Shown: positions 12,178-24,969, counted from the first letter of the stretch. The stretch is 64,000 nucleotides of DNA from Laetiporus sulphureus 93-53 (GCF_001632365.1 NW_024468512.1:267162-331161); one strand, 5' to 3'. Notes: generated by a model from the letters alone, not told the origin. Numbers and translations: made by a program.

Positions 12178-12944
12178 GTGTGTTGTTGGTATCTCTTCCG
12201 CTGTTGCGAATATTGTGAAAGTTGTGCAGAGGGGCGTCGTCCCACGCCTTTATGTACCTTCGTTCGACAGGAAAGGATGATGAAGCACTCGGTCCGAGTC
12301 GAGCTTTCAGGTGATAGGCTGTATGACGCTGTCTGTGCAGAAGGGAAGACGGGGAGCCAGCGGAGCCCCACCTAGGGAACGTCGTAAGAGCCTCGGCCGC
12401 TCAAGTTCGCATGACATAGACAGTGCTGCCGTTCTGGACGATAGCGTGAGCTTCCTTCTTGAAGGGACTTTCTCAGGAACTGGAGGTCACATTTCCACAT
12501 CCTACTGAGCAAGATGAGCACCAGCGTCCACTTGCGACTCGGCGTAACCGAAAGGATCGCAAGAGTTGCAGTAGGCGCCCGCGCCCACGAGCAGGCTCTG
12601 TCTTAGTCGCCGATGCCATAGGGGTTGCAGTGCCGCATTCGATAGCAGACTCGAGTATCCGTTGTCTGAGGTCTTCATCAAGCGGTGCTGTGCTATGGCG
12701 CATTCGTGGAGGAGATAAATGAAGAGGATGCCGGGCACCATACGCGGCCACGTGATGCAACGCGTCCAATTTGCGGTCGCGTCCCTGCCTGGCAATAGCG
12801 AATCATTCTCACATTCTGTCTTCACCGAGCCATATTGTGCTCATCTGTTGATATGGGAGCTAGCAATCATGAGTGTAGCTCACGATGCAGCACATCGCGA
12901 TACCTGAAAGATAAGCACAACAGTGGACCCTTCGCAAAACGCTT
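12178..12944. other. non-coding region
   Basis: Upstream of the SDR gene. Only short overlapping frames are seen, none with splice support or recognisable motifs. Confidence 0.45.
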
Positions 12945-12962
12945 GGGGGGGGGGGGGGGGGG
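12945..12962 (+). repeat. poly-G tract (18 G)
   Basis: An uninterrupted run of 18 guanines. It could form a G-quadruplex-like structure or vary in length by slippage or sequencing; its exact length should not be trusted. Confidence 0.9.
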
Positions 12963-12989
12963 TGATTCTTCCGTGTTTAGCTCTATCTT

Positions 12990-14200
12990 TGATGCTCCGG
13001 TTCTGAATCACGACTGTGTCTTCTTCAAACTTCAAGTCTTGCATCGTGCCCGTCTTCCGTCTTACATCTTATATCTTGTGTTTTCTTCCTGCCACCATGA
13101 GTCTTTTCGTCCATCGTGTATCTCATCGGCCTTCTGTCTCATGTCTTGCTCAGCTTCAATTTTTCTCCTCGACTTCCTTCTCCTCGACTTCCTCCGCGCC
13201 ACTTGCATTGTCTATTTTTCTCCCGTCGGTTTCTTGCAATCTATCCGTTTAATGTACTTAGCATTCTCCAATTTCCGCATCGTCCACACGAATTTGGCTT
13301 ACCTCGCCTTTTTTTTAAATCAGCAGCTTCACGATATCTTGTGTCGTCCACTGTGCACTTCTAGTCTGAGCCTTACTTCTATTCGTCTCTTTTCCTTTCG
13401 TTCTCGTTGCATCTTGAGCGCGAAGTTTCCCTTCCTAAGGTGTTGCACTTCGTTCTTGTGTGGCCTTCTCGCCAAGGGTCTTGCCGCCTTTCGTTCTATC
13501 ATGGCTCTTGTAATCTTTAGCCTTGCACCTTGCACTCTCTGTCGTCCTCCTAAAATGTGTATTAGTGTTCTGCATGCTCTTCTATGCCGCCTTGCGACTT
13601 GATTCTTAAGGATCCGGCTTCACCCCTTCAAGTTCGCCTGTCTTCTGTCTTCTCTTGGCTATTTCGAGCCCTAGGTCTCCCGCTCTCTCCTCATTTTGTG
13701 TTTCGCGGCCTTGAGTCTTGACTCTTGCTGTGTTCAGTTCTGCGCATTGAATCCTGCTCTCTTGAGCCTTGCGCGCTTGAGCCTCGCCGTCTTGGAATGA
13801 ACTTCTATCACATCGCGTGTTTCCCACTGCGTCTTGAGGGTTAGCTCGACTCTCACTTCGAGTCTGGCCCGTTCTGTCCTTGTGTCTTGAGGCTTGCATT
13901 CGGGTTTGCCTTCTTTCTTGGCCGTCTAGCGCGTCGCATTTCGTCCACATACTATCCATCTTGCATCATGCACAACCTGAGTTTGATTCTTCGCTCCTTC
14001 CGCGGAGTCTGCAGTCATGCCTTCGACCATCTTGAGCACCAAGTGCGAACTTGAGCCTCTTTATGTTGAGCCTTGCACCTTGACTCTTCAGTCTTGCTCG
14101 AGTGTTGTGATCTTGAGTATTCCAATCATAAGACTTGAGATCTGCATCTTGAGTGCGGTCATGCCGTACCTCCCCTAATCTTCCGTTTGAATGGTCCTTC
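12990..14200. repeat. degenerate CTTGAG/TCTTG-rich repeat field
   Basis: The plus strand is strongly pyrimidine-biased and carries many imperfect copies of a 10-14 nt word such as CTTGAGYCTTGC, CGTCTTG or ACTTGAG (dense at 13720-13800, 13840-13880 and 14040-14160). The minus strand read as protein gives Arg/Lys/Gln/Glu-rich pieces with recurring ARLK, but stops interrupt every frame. It is either a decayed minisatellite or the ruin of a gene for a repetitive coiled coil. A 255-codon plus-strand frame at 12835-13602 is a by-product of the skew. Confidence 0.55.
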
Positions 14201-14283
14201 AGTCTTTTAAAGTCGTCCGCCCAATGTGGCCAAGTTCGAACGCCGACGTAGACCGGAGATACAGAGCATTCGCGGTTTAGCAA

Positions 14284-17200
14284 GGCTACGGTATTTGCCT
14301 TTGCAGTCGTCGTTTGCTTCCTGCGTCCGAGGGACTTGCCAATATTAACGTAGGTCGAGAATGGACGCGTCGAATTTTTCCACCCGTCGCCGCGATCATT
14401 GTCTATAGTCTGGAGAACGTCGTAGGCAAAGGCACAGACACCATACTTGAGTTATAGAGGACAGATAACAGCATAGCTAAGAAGATGAGGAGTAAGTCCA
14501 GACCATGGCGGCGGGATGAGAGGAAACGGGCGACGGTAGCACCGTGGCGGCTTTTATAGCTCTCTGAGACACGCTCGCGTCCGTCACGTGCATGCCGGAC
14601 GCAGTTCGCGGAGTTAGCTACTCGCAGTCGCCGCCGGCCGGTCGGAACCTTTTGACATTCCGGCGATCTCGATGTGTTGTGGCCCGGCACATGGATATCG
14701 CATGCTCAACCAGCCACAAGAGATCCGGTGCAACATCCTGCGTGTAATGCGCGTTCGCCCATGCTCAACTCACGGTTCAACAACATTGCACAAGAGTCAA
14801 CTCTAGCTTTGGCGATGCTAAGGTGTCACTGTCATGTAATTGTTTCCGAGCCACGCTCGTGTTTCGGTCACTGCATGACTTTGAAGACAATGATGACGCT
14901 TCAGGATGCGCCTTCGAGACGAATCAACATAGCTCTACGAAGCAGCGTTAGAGTATTTCCGGATACCGACAACATAAATGGTCGTTGAAAACATCTGATA
15001 ATATACATAGCGAACGGAACTCTGGAGCGGCGAATAAAAGTACGGTGAATGCATCCAGAGTAGCACCACAGCAACAACAACCACCACCCTGTGATTGGAA
15101 GGAGCAATACATTTCACACGTTCAAAGCAGTACTTCTGGCACTGATGTCCGCCACACAGGTAAGCCTTGTCGCAGCGCAAAGCGAAAGTCAACACGCGAT
15201 CGCATGTCAGCGGCGAAGGCATTGCACTACTACAGATAGGCAGTCGGACCGACATCGACGTTCACAATACTAACGTGCTAGCTCACTTAGCAGATGCCAA
15301 TGAAGTCAGGCTCAAGAGTAGAATGGACTGTCGCTGAGTGAACGGTGAACATTAGAGTCTGGACGTGAACCACCGCTGACAGAATACAACGGCAAGCCAA
15401 CAGCGCAGTGGATCAACATGTGGTTGCAGTCGACACGATTTCTTGACAGGACATGTCCGGCATGCCAATATGGTTGTCTACGGAGGGGCGAGACCGTGTC
15501 AATGAAGGAGTCGGCGATCTGCAAGCCTCTGACAGCGTCAGCCACGTCAGCCTCACTGTCAGCCACCCGCACTGCACTTATAACCCCCTCATCCCGTCTT
15601 GCTCTCCTCGGAGTGGCTTCTTCTCCTTCCTTCACGACCTCTCCACCAACTTGTTTATCTTCTCTTTGCTTCTCCATTAAATGGAGGCCTCTCGCTGGCC
15701 GAAGGCACTTGATCCCCTCGCTCTGGGCACCGAGCACCCGCCAGGCCTGCTAGCCGTCACGCCTCGCAATATACCCCTTTGGTTTAGATCTTCTTCTCAG
15801 TTCTGTTGGTGAGTATTGCTGTTCGTTCACTATGATCTCCGGCTGACATTCTCGTAGAAAACTGCAAAAGCTCCGACATCCTCACGACGTCGGATATACA
15901 TCGTCTCATATCTTCCTTGGGTCAGCTGCTGTATTCTGGGTCGTATGTCTCTCGCTATCAACGCGGCGGCTCGTCCAACCCTTCTTCATCTGGGTCAATC
16001 GTCGTCTCCTGGGTCTTGCGGTTCCTCGCTGCAGCGGCTGGTCCGCGCATGCTGTTCTGTTCTCTTCATCTCACGGTTCTGTGATCCTTATTTGTTGATG
16101 GTGATCTGGGAGAATACGCTGCGTACGTTTCTGCAATCAAACCCATATTCTACGAGGACACTCACGTTCGTCGCTCATCATGCAGTCCTCCATTCTCGCA
16201 GTCACCACGTCGAGGGTCTCCTCGACTTCCATCGGCTCGCGTAGGAGGGTGAGGAAGGGGTGAAGGTTGGGGAGAGTGGTCAAAGACTTGGAGATGAACT
16301 TCGAGCATCACGGGAAGCTAAGGAAGGGAAGGAGTTGTCGGGGAGTTTGATGCTGGCCTTTGAGATTGGAAGGGGTGAAGCTTTGGGGAGCGTGGTTGAA
16401 GGTTCAAAGCGGGACTTTGAGCATTCAAGAGACAGTTACGGACTCGAAGATACACGGACTTCACAGAGCGAGTAACGGACTCACAAAGGTTGTCAGACTG
16501 CGAAACGATACAGCACTTGGATTGAAATGTAATGTACACGCGTGTATCAGACGTTATTTCGAGCTGGCAGTACTCGGAAAATCCCTTCGTTTATGGTACA
16601 GATCCGCGTGCATACCCAAGTTCAAGCACAAGCCTTCTAGCAACAGTGCAGAAAGCCGATCAGCCAGAAGGGAAGGAATCATATCGCAAGCAAGCGAATA
16701 ACGTCGATATGACTGGGGATCATGAGAGGACATTGCGAGTCAACGGAGCGGGAAAGAGGAGGAGAGGAACGATGCGGCCGTGATGGGTCCGTGTCCCGCC
16801 CGCTAGTAGACGCCCGCCCTTTGCCATCGCGCGCGTTCATGATCATCATGCTCATCGCATACAACTTGTACAGAGGACTGAATCCGATGCGCTCTGGCGG
16901 CAGGATTTTGGTCTGATCTAGCTTTTGAGTCACATCTATCAAGCTCTTGTCATCCCGGTTCAGCAGTCTCACGATCCTTGACACTACAAGTGGAATGCTG
17001 GAACCGCTGTGGTCACTGCAGTGTCTCACCGACAAGTGTGTTGCAATTCACATTTGTGCTTCAATGAGCTTATCTGAGTGGTGCAACACTGCTATTCAGG
17101 TCTCGTCTGTATCTTGCCGTACTTTCTCAACAATCGTGAACCATGTTTTCGCTGCATGCTTACGACATGCAAGCTATCTAGTCTCAGCTTCGTCACGCTC

Positions 17201-17578
17201 TGAACAAGTTGCAGCAAAATGCAAGGTTATCGACGAATCCTATGCTTTTTTCACGTTCCAGGTTGCGCTCAAGAACGTGTTGCAAGGCCACCGTCACTTC
17301 CAACAATTCCACGCTCAGAATGGTAGCAACCCATCATACTCCGTTCAAGTTTCCCAATGCATTTTTACGAGCCCCCAAATCATCCAGTATACAGGCCAAC
17401 AAATGCTTTTGCCAGACTACCGCAGCCCGTCTCTTCGAATCCTAGAAACAGTCACCGATGCAACCCAGCATGTAGACCTGGCGAGAGGTGTCAATGTCAG
17501 TCCTCAACCCTCATCGAGCTACTACGCGACGGAGGCTTACCTGTAACGACGGGAGAACGAGATCATCGGATCACATTT
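14284..17578. other. gene-poor region with one weak candidate transcription unit
   Basis: Nothing in 3.3 kb resembles a known protein. The best candidate is at about 15578-16250 on the plus strand: a TTATAA element near 15580, an ATG at 15681 with 42 codons, a consensus donor (GTGAGT) ending that frame and an acceptor TCGTAG at about 15850. Joining these gives a stop at the junction; a later acceptor leaves a short Ser/Leu-rich frame. I cannot support a protein. Confidence 0.3.
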
Positions 17579-17970
17579 ACTTGTTCTTCGGGGGCTCCGC
17601 ACAGCCGCACGCGGGGTATGTGCAGGTGCCGCCGTTGGCTTGGACGTTAGCGCAAGTAGCTTTGTCCTGCAGGCAAATTAGGAATGTCTCATTAGAAAGC
17701 CCAACAAACATTCGCCACTCCAAGCCAGCGACCAAAGACCGTTTACTCACAGACATGTTTATCGCAAGGAGGTGTGTAGTCGAGAACTGGAGAACGTCGC
17801 ACCGAGCGGAGGCCTTCATATAGCTCGCGGAAGGCATCAGCATCTACATACGATTGGTCAACAAATCCACTGGATGCGATTGGAACAGGACAATGCGGGA
17901 GAGGCCATTGGTTTTGGGAAGGCAAGCGCGAGGCATGCCAACAGTGTCTCACAAAACGGAAATGTGCCAT
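17579..17970 (-). CDS. possible small cysteine-rich protein (3' part)
   Basis: Two minus-strand frames can be joined by a consensus donor (GTGAGT at about 17748) and an acceptor at about 17665 or 17675. The joined C-terminus would contain YTPPCDKHV, then TCANVQANGGTCTYPACGC and a Lys/Pro tail: five or six cysteines in about 30 residues. The start is unresolved and no signal peptide is placed. The clustering of cysteines in one frame is the only positive evidence. It could equally be chance. Confidence 0.25.
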
Positions 17971-20296
17971 TGGTCATGGGATGCCGAGGAGTTCCATGGG
18001 GTTGTCGTGAGGCGTTTGCTTAGTATGTCGAGCGTTGCCACTGGTGCTCTTGGTGCGCTGATTTCCCTTCGTAGGAACGCTTCCTCGATGCACGATGCTG
18101 CATGCATATGCAGCGAACCCGCAGCACCGAAGAGTATATTCATGACCGGCCTCCCGTAGACCCTGTGGCTCGCAACGCGTGGTGGAACGTTCGATGTGAG
18201 AGGCAAGGTGCGTGGTCTCACATGTCGTTCGGACGGCCGCCTTCGGCTAATTATCTCATGCATCTTGGGGGAAAACATGTCCACAATCATGCAATTTCCT
18301 GTCTCTTGATGCTGTCCAATATATCATAAGCCTTGGTAGAGCAGCGGATTGGCGGGATCACAGCCTCTCCTGTATGTGCATGATGCGCTGTTGATTTCAT
18401 CGGATGAGAATTTGATTAGTAATAATCCACAGTATTCTGCACTGCCAAGCTATCTTCGTCTTCCAAGGAATGTTGCTGCGTGAAACTTGCTCTCGATGCA
18501 TTGAAGACACTCTCAAAGTATAATGGTATTGATATTGAATAGGTGCTCGTCATCGATCACGCTCATAGGTCAATCTAAATGCTATTAGTTGGTGCTCCAT
18601 GCTGATCCCCTTCGTCCTGCTCAACACCCCTTCATGTTCCTGCACTCCAGGTCGTGCTCGCCCGCCAGACCATCCTTCCTGCTATTAGCTGGTGCTCCCC
18701 AGTCGATCATACTGGGCAGACTGCATGCGCATCCGAACTAGCAAAACTGGCGTTCTTGTCCTCCTTTCTTTCCCTTCGCCTTGCCTCTCCTGGTGCCCTT
18801 CTTTCTGCGCGCACATCTAGCATACCTGTGCTCAATCTTTCCGTCTCATTGGATGGGAGATCTTCCGTCGTCGTGTACTGTGATCGCGGACAGGTATCCC
18901 ATTTATTGTCTCGAGTAACTGAGCGCGATGGCGGGTTGGCGGCGGGTCCATGGTTCACCATGGTCTGCTCTCCGGGTAGCCTTCGCAATCCTTTTTGATC
19001 CCATCGAATTTCAATGACCCACCGCGAGGGTTGAGCGGAACGCGGAGCACGTGGAGGTGGACAGGCCGGACGAACAGGCGAAGACGCGGGTAAGCTCAGG
19101 TCTTGCATGGATGACGGGTCAATGTCTGGCCTCAGGTGCGGATGGCTTCTAGACGGGGATGGCGGGCCAGACCAGCAGGTTCCGTCGTGCAGATGGGTCT
19201 GGTGGTTTGGTTTGCCTTTCCGGCGGAGGCCTTCTGAGCCGTTAGAATGCAGCTTGGAGGCGTATACATGGCGCTTTGGATATCAAGGCAGGTGGTGATG
19301 AACTCTTCCTTCAACAAATGGTGACGGTCGATGTGCAGAAGATGCATAAAGGAGTCGTATGGGCCCATATTTATGTTCTTGAAGAGGCTGGTCTCTAAAT
19401 TCAGCCTTCCATCCGAACATTTACGTCGCTTGTCCCATCTCACGCTCTCAAAAATCTCTCTATTGTTCGACTGATGGGTAAGGGTACTTCCTCCGCTCTT
19501 TGTGGAAAGAGGTGTCTTTCATCAGTGGCCATTCACATACCGAGTTCATCGATCGGTAACGAGCTAGTAGTTTGAGGTGCGTCGAGCATCTTCTGTTCCG
19601 GAATTTTCATGGCCAAGATCCTGACAGCCCAATGTTTCACCTCAATTATCCGCGCTGAGAATCCACCAACGCAGTTCCTCATTCTCCAAATCGTCTGCTG
19701 GCAAGTCGCTTGAAATGCGAGAATGTTTGGAAGGTGCTTCAGGATTTTCTTTAGCTGTCAATATATGCTGTTGTCTTGGTGCGCACGAAGCCGAATAAAT
19801 GAACATTTGACGACGCGGAATTGAGGACGGGTCATTTATTACTGTCGGTGAGACCTCATACGGTGAATCATGGGGAAAACCTCGTCCTGTCTGCGATTGC
19901 TCTTCTATCATGTACAACGTCGCGTAGCAATACATGGTCTCCCTATTTCCAGCGCTACTCAGTGTGACTAAGAGACGCGCTCTGACGCGCTGCGTTCCAA
20001 CTCGTGTGCGATCTCATGGGCCTATATATATTCGCTCATACTTTGCAAAAGCTGCCATAGCCTGAATCCCCAGTGTACATCCCATCCCTCATGCTCACCG
20101 ACGTCGCTATCGATATTCTGCTCTCCCTACCAATTTGATATGAGTTTCTTGACCACCCTCTTCTCGGCAGATAGTCGGGAGTTCTTCCGGTCGAACGGGG
20201 TGCCGCTGCAGGCACCGTCACACCACACGCTCGCGCCCGATCTCTGTTGTTGTCCTTTCACCTCTATCTCGAGGCACCCCGAGATCGACGTTGACC
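17971..20296. other. gene-poor region with a weak minus-strand candidate
   Basis: Mostly without support. A minus-strand ATG frame at 19935-19642 (97 codons, acidic, polar) lies about 90 nt downstream of a TATATATA box (20023-20030), and a second polar frame at 19443-19132 could be a later exon, but no consistent splice phase was found. A duplicated phrase GCTATTAG-TGGTGCTCC occurs near 18585 and 18680. Confidence 0.3.
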
Positions 20297-21320
20297 ATGG
20301 CAGCGAACGTTGAAGACGTGATTATGCTGCTCGGTGACTCGCTCACCCAGGGCGGTTGGGACCCGCAGGGGTTCGCCCAGAAGTTGTCCTGTGAGTGCAC
20401 CCGTAACACTCGAACGTTGATGACTAAATGCCCCTTTGCTCATGGACGACCTCTAGATGCATACCAGCGGAAGCTGGACGTGCTTAACCGCGGGATGTCG
20501 GGGTATAACAGTGAGTGGATCAGGCCCATCTTCGAACAGGTACGCCGAACCGACTACCTCTACTCACGAGCCGTGGTACCGACTGACTCACTTTTCAATC
20601 ACAGTGTTTCGCGACGCAGCACGAGCAGCACCACGTCCCCAAGGTCCGGCTGCTCACTATCTGGCTCGGCGCGAACGACGCCGCACTACCCGGCAGCCCG
20701 CAGCATGTCTCCCTGTCCGACTATGCCGCCAACCTCACCGAGCTCGTGCGCATAGTCACCTCGCCTTCCTCCCCGCGCTACTCTCCCGATACGCGCATCC
20801 TCCTCCTCACGCCGCCCCCCATCAACACCCACCAGTGGGCCGTGCGTCAGGCTGCGAAGGACCCGCCGAAAGCCCTGGACCGCAAATTTGAGGTGACGCA
20901 GGCGTATGCGGCGAAGGTACTAGATGTTGGGAAAGAAGTGGGTGTACCCGTGGTAGATTTGTGGACGACGCTGTGGGACGCGTGTGGACGGAAGGAGGAA
21001 CAGCTGAGTCAGTATTTGTACGATGGGCTGCATTTGAACGAGCAGGGATATGCTGTGAGTACTCGATCTCTCTAGCGTGATTACGTCCGACGCTGATTGC
21101 ACGGAAGATTGCGTATGACGAGATCATCAAGGCCATCAGCGCGAACTATCCAGAACTGCACTATGATAAATTGAAGCCCGTATTCCCTTAGTACGTGATC
21201 TCCCTAGTGTCCTTGCGCTATCATTGCCGCCGACTCATCTTCTGATCATCCAGCTGGGACCGCATTGATCTGCAGAATTTACCTGCTTCGCTTGCAAAGG
21301 GAAGTGCGTTCGACGAGTAG
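20297..21320 (+). CDS. IAH1: isoamyl acetate-hydrolysing esterase-like GDSL hydrolase
   Basis: Five exons: 20297-20390, 20457-20539, 20605-21054, 21108-21190 and 21254-21320, 258 aa, close to the usual length of IAH1-type SGNH hydrolases. Block I has the nucleophile Ser in LLGDSLTQGG; the Gly block is GMSGYNS; the Asn block is WLGANDAAL; the catalytic Asp and His are in DGLHLNEQGY near the C-terminus. All four SGNH residues are present, so the enzyme should be an active ester hydrolase. In yeast IAH1 removes acetate esters such as isoamyl acetate; the substrate here is inferred. The ATG at 20297 was chosen because it directly precedes the conserved N-terminus. Confidence 0.93.
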
Positions 21321-21439
21321 ACAGCGTCATATCGATGACATGACCGGCCAACGCGAATTATATGAAGATGTTCATAAATCATATTCGAAGAAGAACACAG
21401 CAAGCCGGTCCTTTGCCATACCAACATCGAATGCTACTA

Positions 21440-21665
21440 TTACATACCTGACATGGCAATCAGTATGGCATGCAGACCTGAGGACAATGATGAACCTAAC
21501 GGAGCGACGATGAGCGAGCTGACAGCGCGGAGACGTGAGGCGCGTACGTTTGGTATAGCTCCTTGAGAACGTACTCAATATCGGAGCGGGCGATCATCGT
21601 CGTCGAACGAAGTCCGCCAGACTTTGTTTTGCTTGACATGGTCGGTCTCCTCGTAGACGTGTATT
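21440..21665. repeat. duplicated segment (copy 1; partner at about 24090-24305)
   Basis: Shares long stretches with 24090-24305 in the same orientation, for example GACGATGAG-GAGCTGACAGC, TAGCTCCTTGAGAACG and GCGGGCGATC-TCGTCG, ending in TGTATTGACCAT. Divergence is visible throughout, so the duplication is not recent. No protein is supported. Confidence 0.6.
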
Positions 21666-21734
21666 GACCATCCTACACCATCCGGTGCACAGACTGTGAG
21701 CCAAATCGCCAGGATGTTCAGCATCGGAGTCATC

Positions 21735-23745
21735 AATCTCGAAGGACAGGCATGCAAAGAGTTTGGTCTGCACACGAGGATATCCAAGCAAGACTTCTCA
21801 TCCACATGTAGAAGGGGTTGGGGCCGGTGAGACGCAGCCACGAGTAAAATCAAATTTGAACTTCTGTACTGGGGCCAACAGAGCTTGCTACGCCACGTCG
21901 ACCAACCGCTTCTTGAAACAACGCGTCGAGGCACAGAACAAGCCGATCGTCGAGCGCTAGGGTTGTCGACAGTATCATAAAAACAAGCGCATAAAACCCC
22001 GTCATGTTGTATATTACATGTTATCGGTACTATGAGCATCACTGACATAGGCCGTTCCTCCAGCGTTCACTAGAATGCCGAGCACATACACACCCTACGT
22101 TGTCCTCGCCTTCTTTGCGCTATGCGACATCATGGCAGCTTCGTCAGATTTGTCATCCTCAAGGTTGTCTTCGGGCTCTGATGCACGCTTTCGCTTTTCG
22201 CTGTTCGTAGTCTTCGCCTTCTTTGTGGTATGCAGTTGCATGCCGTCCTCATCAGAGTCGTCGTGATCGAAGTCGGACCTCCGGTCCACTGCACGCTTCC
22301 GCTTTCCATCACTTCCACCATGAATCTCAGGAGTCGCAGATGCAGTCGGATCCACTAGGGTCCCCCCAGTTTCCGCGCTAACCCTTGCATGTACTGCGGC
22401 AGCGACATCATTCTGATTTCTGCACTGCATCATCGAAGTGTTCGTATATGCGGGCCTGCAGGCGATGAGTCAAACACAAAACATTGATGGAGACGGAGAG
22501 AACAGGTTTTGAACGGGATACTTTACCTGAGGAGGGTGCCTGTACTATCTCTGATGCCAAGCTGTACAATCTTCATGTTGCAGTATGCCTCCCTGTACGA
22601 CCGTAGTTAGAGTGCGTCATATGGTAGGAATGCTGACAGCGCACTTGGTCATGATAAGCAGTTCATGCCCGTTCCATGATGGCTTAGGGTCGGCGTTGAG
22701 AAAGATCTCCACCGAACGAATGTCAGCGAATTCAACAAACACGGAGCCCTATCGATTGATCAGCTGGAGCCTTTCAAAGCGTCGGGTGTCGTCTTCACCT
22801 TGAAGCTTCCTGCCCTTCTCCTCATGCGAACCTGGTTGACCTTGCCGTACGCATCGAAGAACGCCCGTAATTCTTCAAGCATGCCTTTCACCTCTACGCC
22901 AAACCCTTTCTATGCGAGAGTTTCGATATCTCCCTAATGAACAGCACGGTATTACTCACAGCATAGATACTACGATCGAGCTTATCATCATCCCACCGAG
23001 CCTCTTTAATTCGGCGAACATGTGTGCCGTTTGCATCCACCTCCAATTGCTTGCTTTGGCGAAGAGCGTCCGCGATCCAGCTCAGGCCATGTTGCTCATA
23101 CTGAAGCATGGGCGGGAACGACGCTATAATCGCGATCGGGACCCAATGCTCCGCGCTGGCGCCATGTTGAGCCCACATGTACCTGACAATACCCTGAGCT
23201 GTCAAGAGTAATTATAATTCACACATTACTTTACCTGTCATGCGGCAGATTCTGGCTTGAGAAGTAGTATTCGACTGGTGAAGTGAGAATTATATCTAGG
23301 TCGTGCGGGGTCAACTGACACACCCTGTTGCATGGCATGGCTCTCAACTGCTAGACGTGATTCCAATCAGTCCTATTTCCCAAAGCTCAGTCTCAAACTG
23401 ACGATCTGACCTTCACAGTGGGTTTTTCGGTGATAGCCACGCATTTTGGGGAAACTGAAGCTAGGCTGTTGAAACAAGTGGATTGCGATTATGTAGAAGA
23501 CGGCTCGAGCGGAATGAGAGCGTATGTAGGTGGTTGTATCTGTTGACACGTTGTTTGCATGCGTAGGTCCTTACCTGCTGTTGCACATCCGAAACGCAAG
23601 CCATCCACGGACAGGACAAGTCGGGCATCCATAGTAATTGAACATCAGGCTTATCGACAGTGTCGCAGAAACAAACATATAACGGTATTTCGCCATCCCC
23701 GGCCCCCATCAATTGCAGTCTTGGCCTGTCGAGTCGTAGGAGGTC
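21735..23745. repeat. segmental duplication copy A (about 2.0 kb)
   Basis: Aligns by eye with 25815-27820 in direct orientation over its whole length, with substitutions and small indels. It contains the intact La-type gene plus flanking sequence on both sides. The flanks themselves share a smaller repeated motif on the minus strand (a Cys-Phe-x-Asp-Thr-Val-Asp reading) seen near 22000, 23690, 26040 and 27770. Confidence 0.75.
22095..23444 (-). CDS. La-type RNA-binding protein (La motif + RRM), copy A, intact
   Basis: Predicted exons (minus strand): 23444-23411, 23350-23324, 23274-23235, 23182-22960, 22909-22799, 22748-22645, 22592-22527 and 22455-22095, 321 aa with every junction in phase. 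The La motif is read across exons 3-4: VEYYFSSQNLPHDR, YMWAQHGAS, EHWVPIAIIASF, LSWIADALRQS. It is followed by the RRM: KGFGVEVKGMLEELRAFF, YGKVNQVRMRRR, GSVFVEFADIRSVEIFLNAD. The C-terminus is acidic/basic with KKAKTT and KRKR nuclear-type signals. La proteins bind 3' oligo-U ends of RNA polymerase III transcripts. The first two exons are short and uncertain. It is shorter than typical La (about 400 aa), and the window alone does not show whether it is the housekeeping La gene or an extra paralogue. Confidence 0.75.
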
Positions 23746-24969
23746 ATAATGTCAAGAATTATCGCAGATGAAGCTATGCGGCCTACCTGACATGGAGGCA
23801 ATCAGTATGGTATGCAGATCTTCTAGGAAATTATGATGCGGCCCCAGCGGCATTGGCCAGCCGCTACCTTACCTTCCTGTCTCGTGGGCGCGAGGCCGGT
23901 TAAGGCGACGAACGACAGGGGAGTTAAGTACTACAGGTGCGTACATAGTATTTATACGATTTTCCGCCCTTCCGTATTCGCCCGCTCCGTTGCCCTGCGA
24001 CGCGTTTCAGCCGTCGTTTGGCGCTCGTCGCTCCTGACGCGCTCAACCAGAAGTACTTGCCGTCGGTCGGCCACTTCCAATAGATCTGAGCACAATGCCG
24101 AACATCAAACGGGGCGACGATGAGCCAGCTGACAGCATGATTGCACTACGAAGTCATGATCTCCCGGAGACGCGACTGGGCGCGCACTGTGTAGCTCCTT
24201 GAGAACGCACGCAATGATATCGAGGAGCGGGCGATCGTCGTCGAAGTCCGCCAGGCGTTGTTTCTCTTGACATGGCCAGTGTCCTTGTAGAGCTGTATTG
24301 ACCATTTACGACTAATGTCCTTCCTTTCAACAGGGCAAGCATCTGATCTTCTCATTTCCGTTGGACCCTCAGGCTAATGCGAAAATGGAAGTGGTGGAAT
24401 TACACTTCCGCACTTCATCAAATAGAGGGCCAGAAATCCCAGTCATATGCACTATACAACCTCAACATCCCCGAGCTCGTGGTTGTCTCCGGCGCACTCG
24501 TATCTTGCCCCAAGCATTCGACGACTGGCACCTCCCCTTCACCTCTTCCAATCCCGAAGGCAAACTTTGAGATCTTTAGAACATTTTCTTTTTATTTAAT
24601 GCCGGGATTTCCGGTCTGGACTTTCGCTCACGCTTCCCAGCCTTCAAGTACGCTCTCCTGACTGTTCTTACTCAAACAGGCGAGGGCCGAGAAAGTCTCA
24701 GTCGATACCATGGCAGACACACGATAGCACCTCAGCATGCAATAGTCGCACTTACACTGGCCTCACAAAGGTAACGTCGACATGGCCTCGCCTGCTGAAG
24801 CCCGAATGAAGAGTGGCCCTACTACTAGTAGGCCGCCGGCCCAGCAATCGGCGGAACGCGTCTGTCACACATCACGTGATCGCGTTGACTACTCATGTCA
24901 CACATCCCATCGACAGGTGGATTGGGCGTTCCTGATCATTCCATGATTGCTTAATATCTGCGTTGAGGA
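23746..24969. other. intervening sequence in the duplication nest
   Basis: Contains the second copy of the 21440-21665 repeat (about 24090-24305). Otherwise only short broken frames. A plus-strand frame at 24377-24661 has no splice support or motif. Confidence 0.45.

Noticed and set aside
12835..13602. A 255-codon plus-strand frame rich in Ser, Leu, Phe and Cys.
   Set aside because: It coincides with the pyrimidine-rich repeat field, has no domain or splice context and runs through the G18 tract; strand skew alone explains the lack of stops.
15681..16244. A spliced gene with a hydrophobic second exon.
   Set aside because: The best donor and acceptor pair creates a stop codon at the junction, and the alternative acceptors give unrelated frames.
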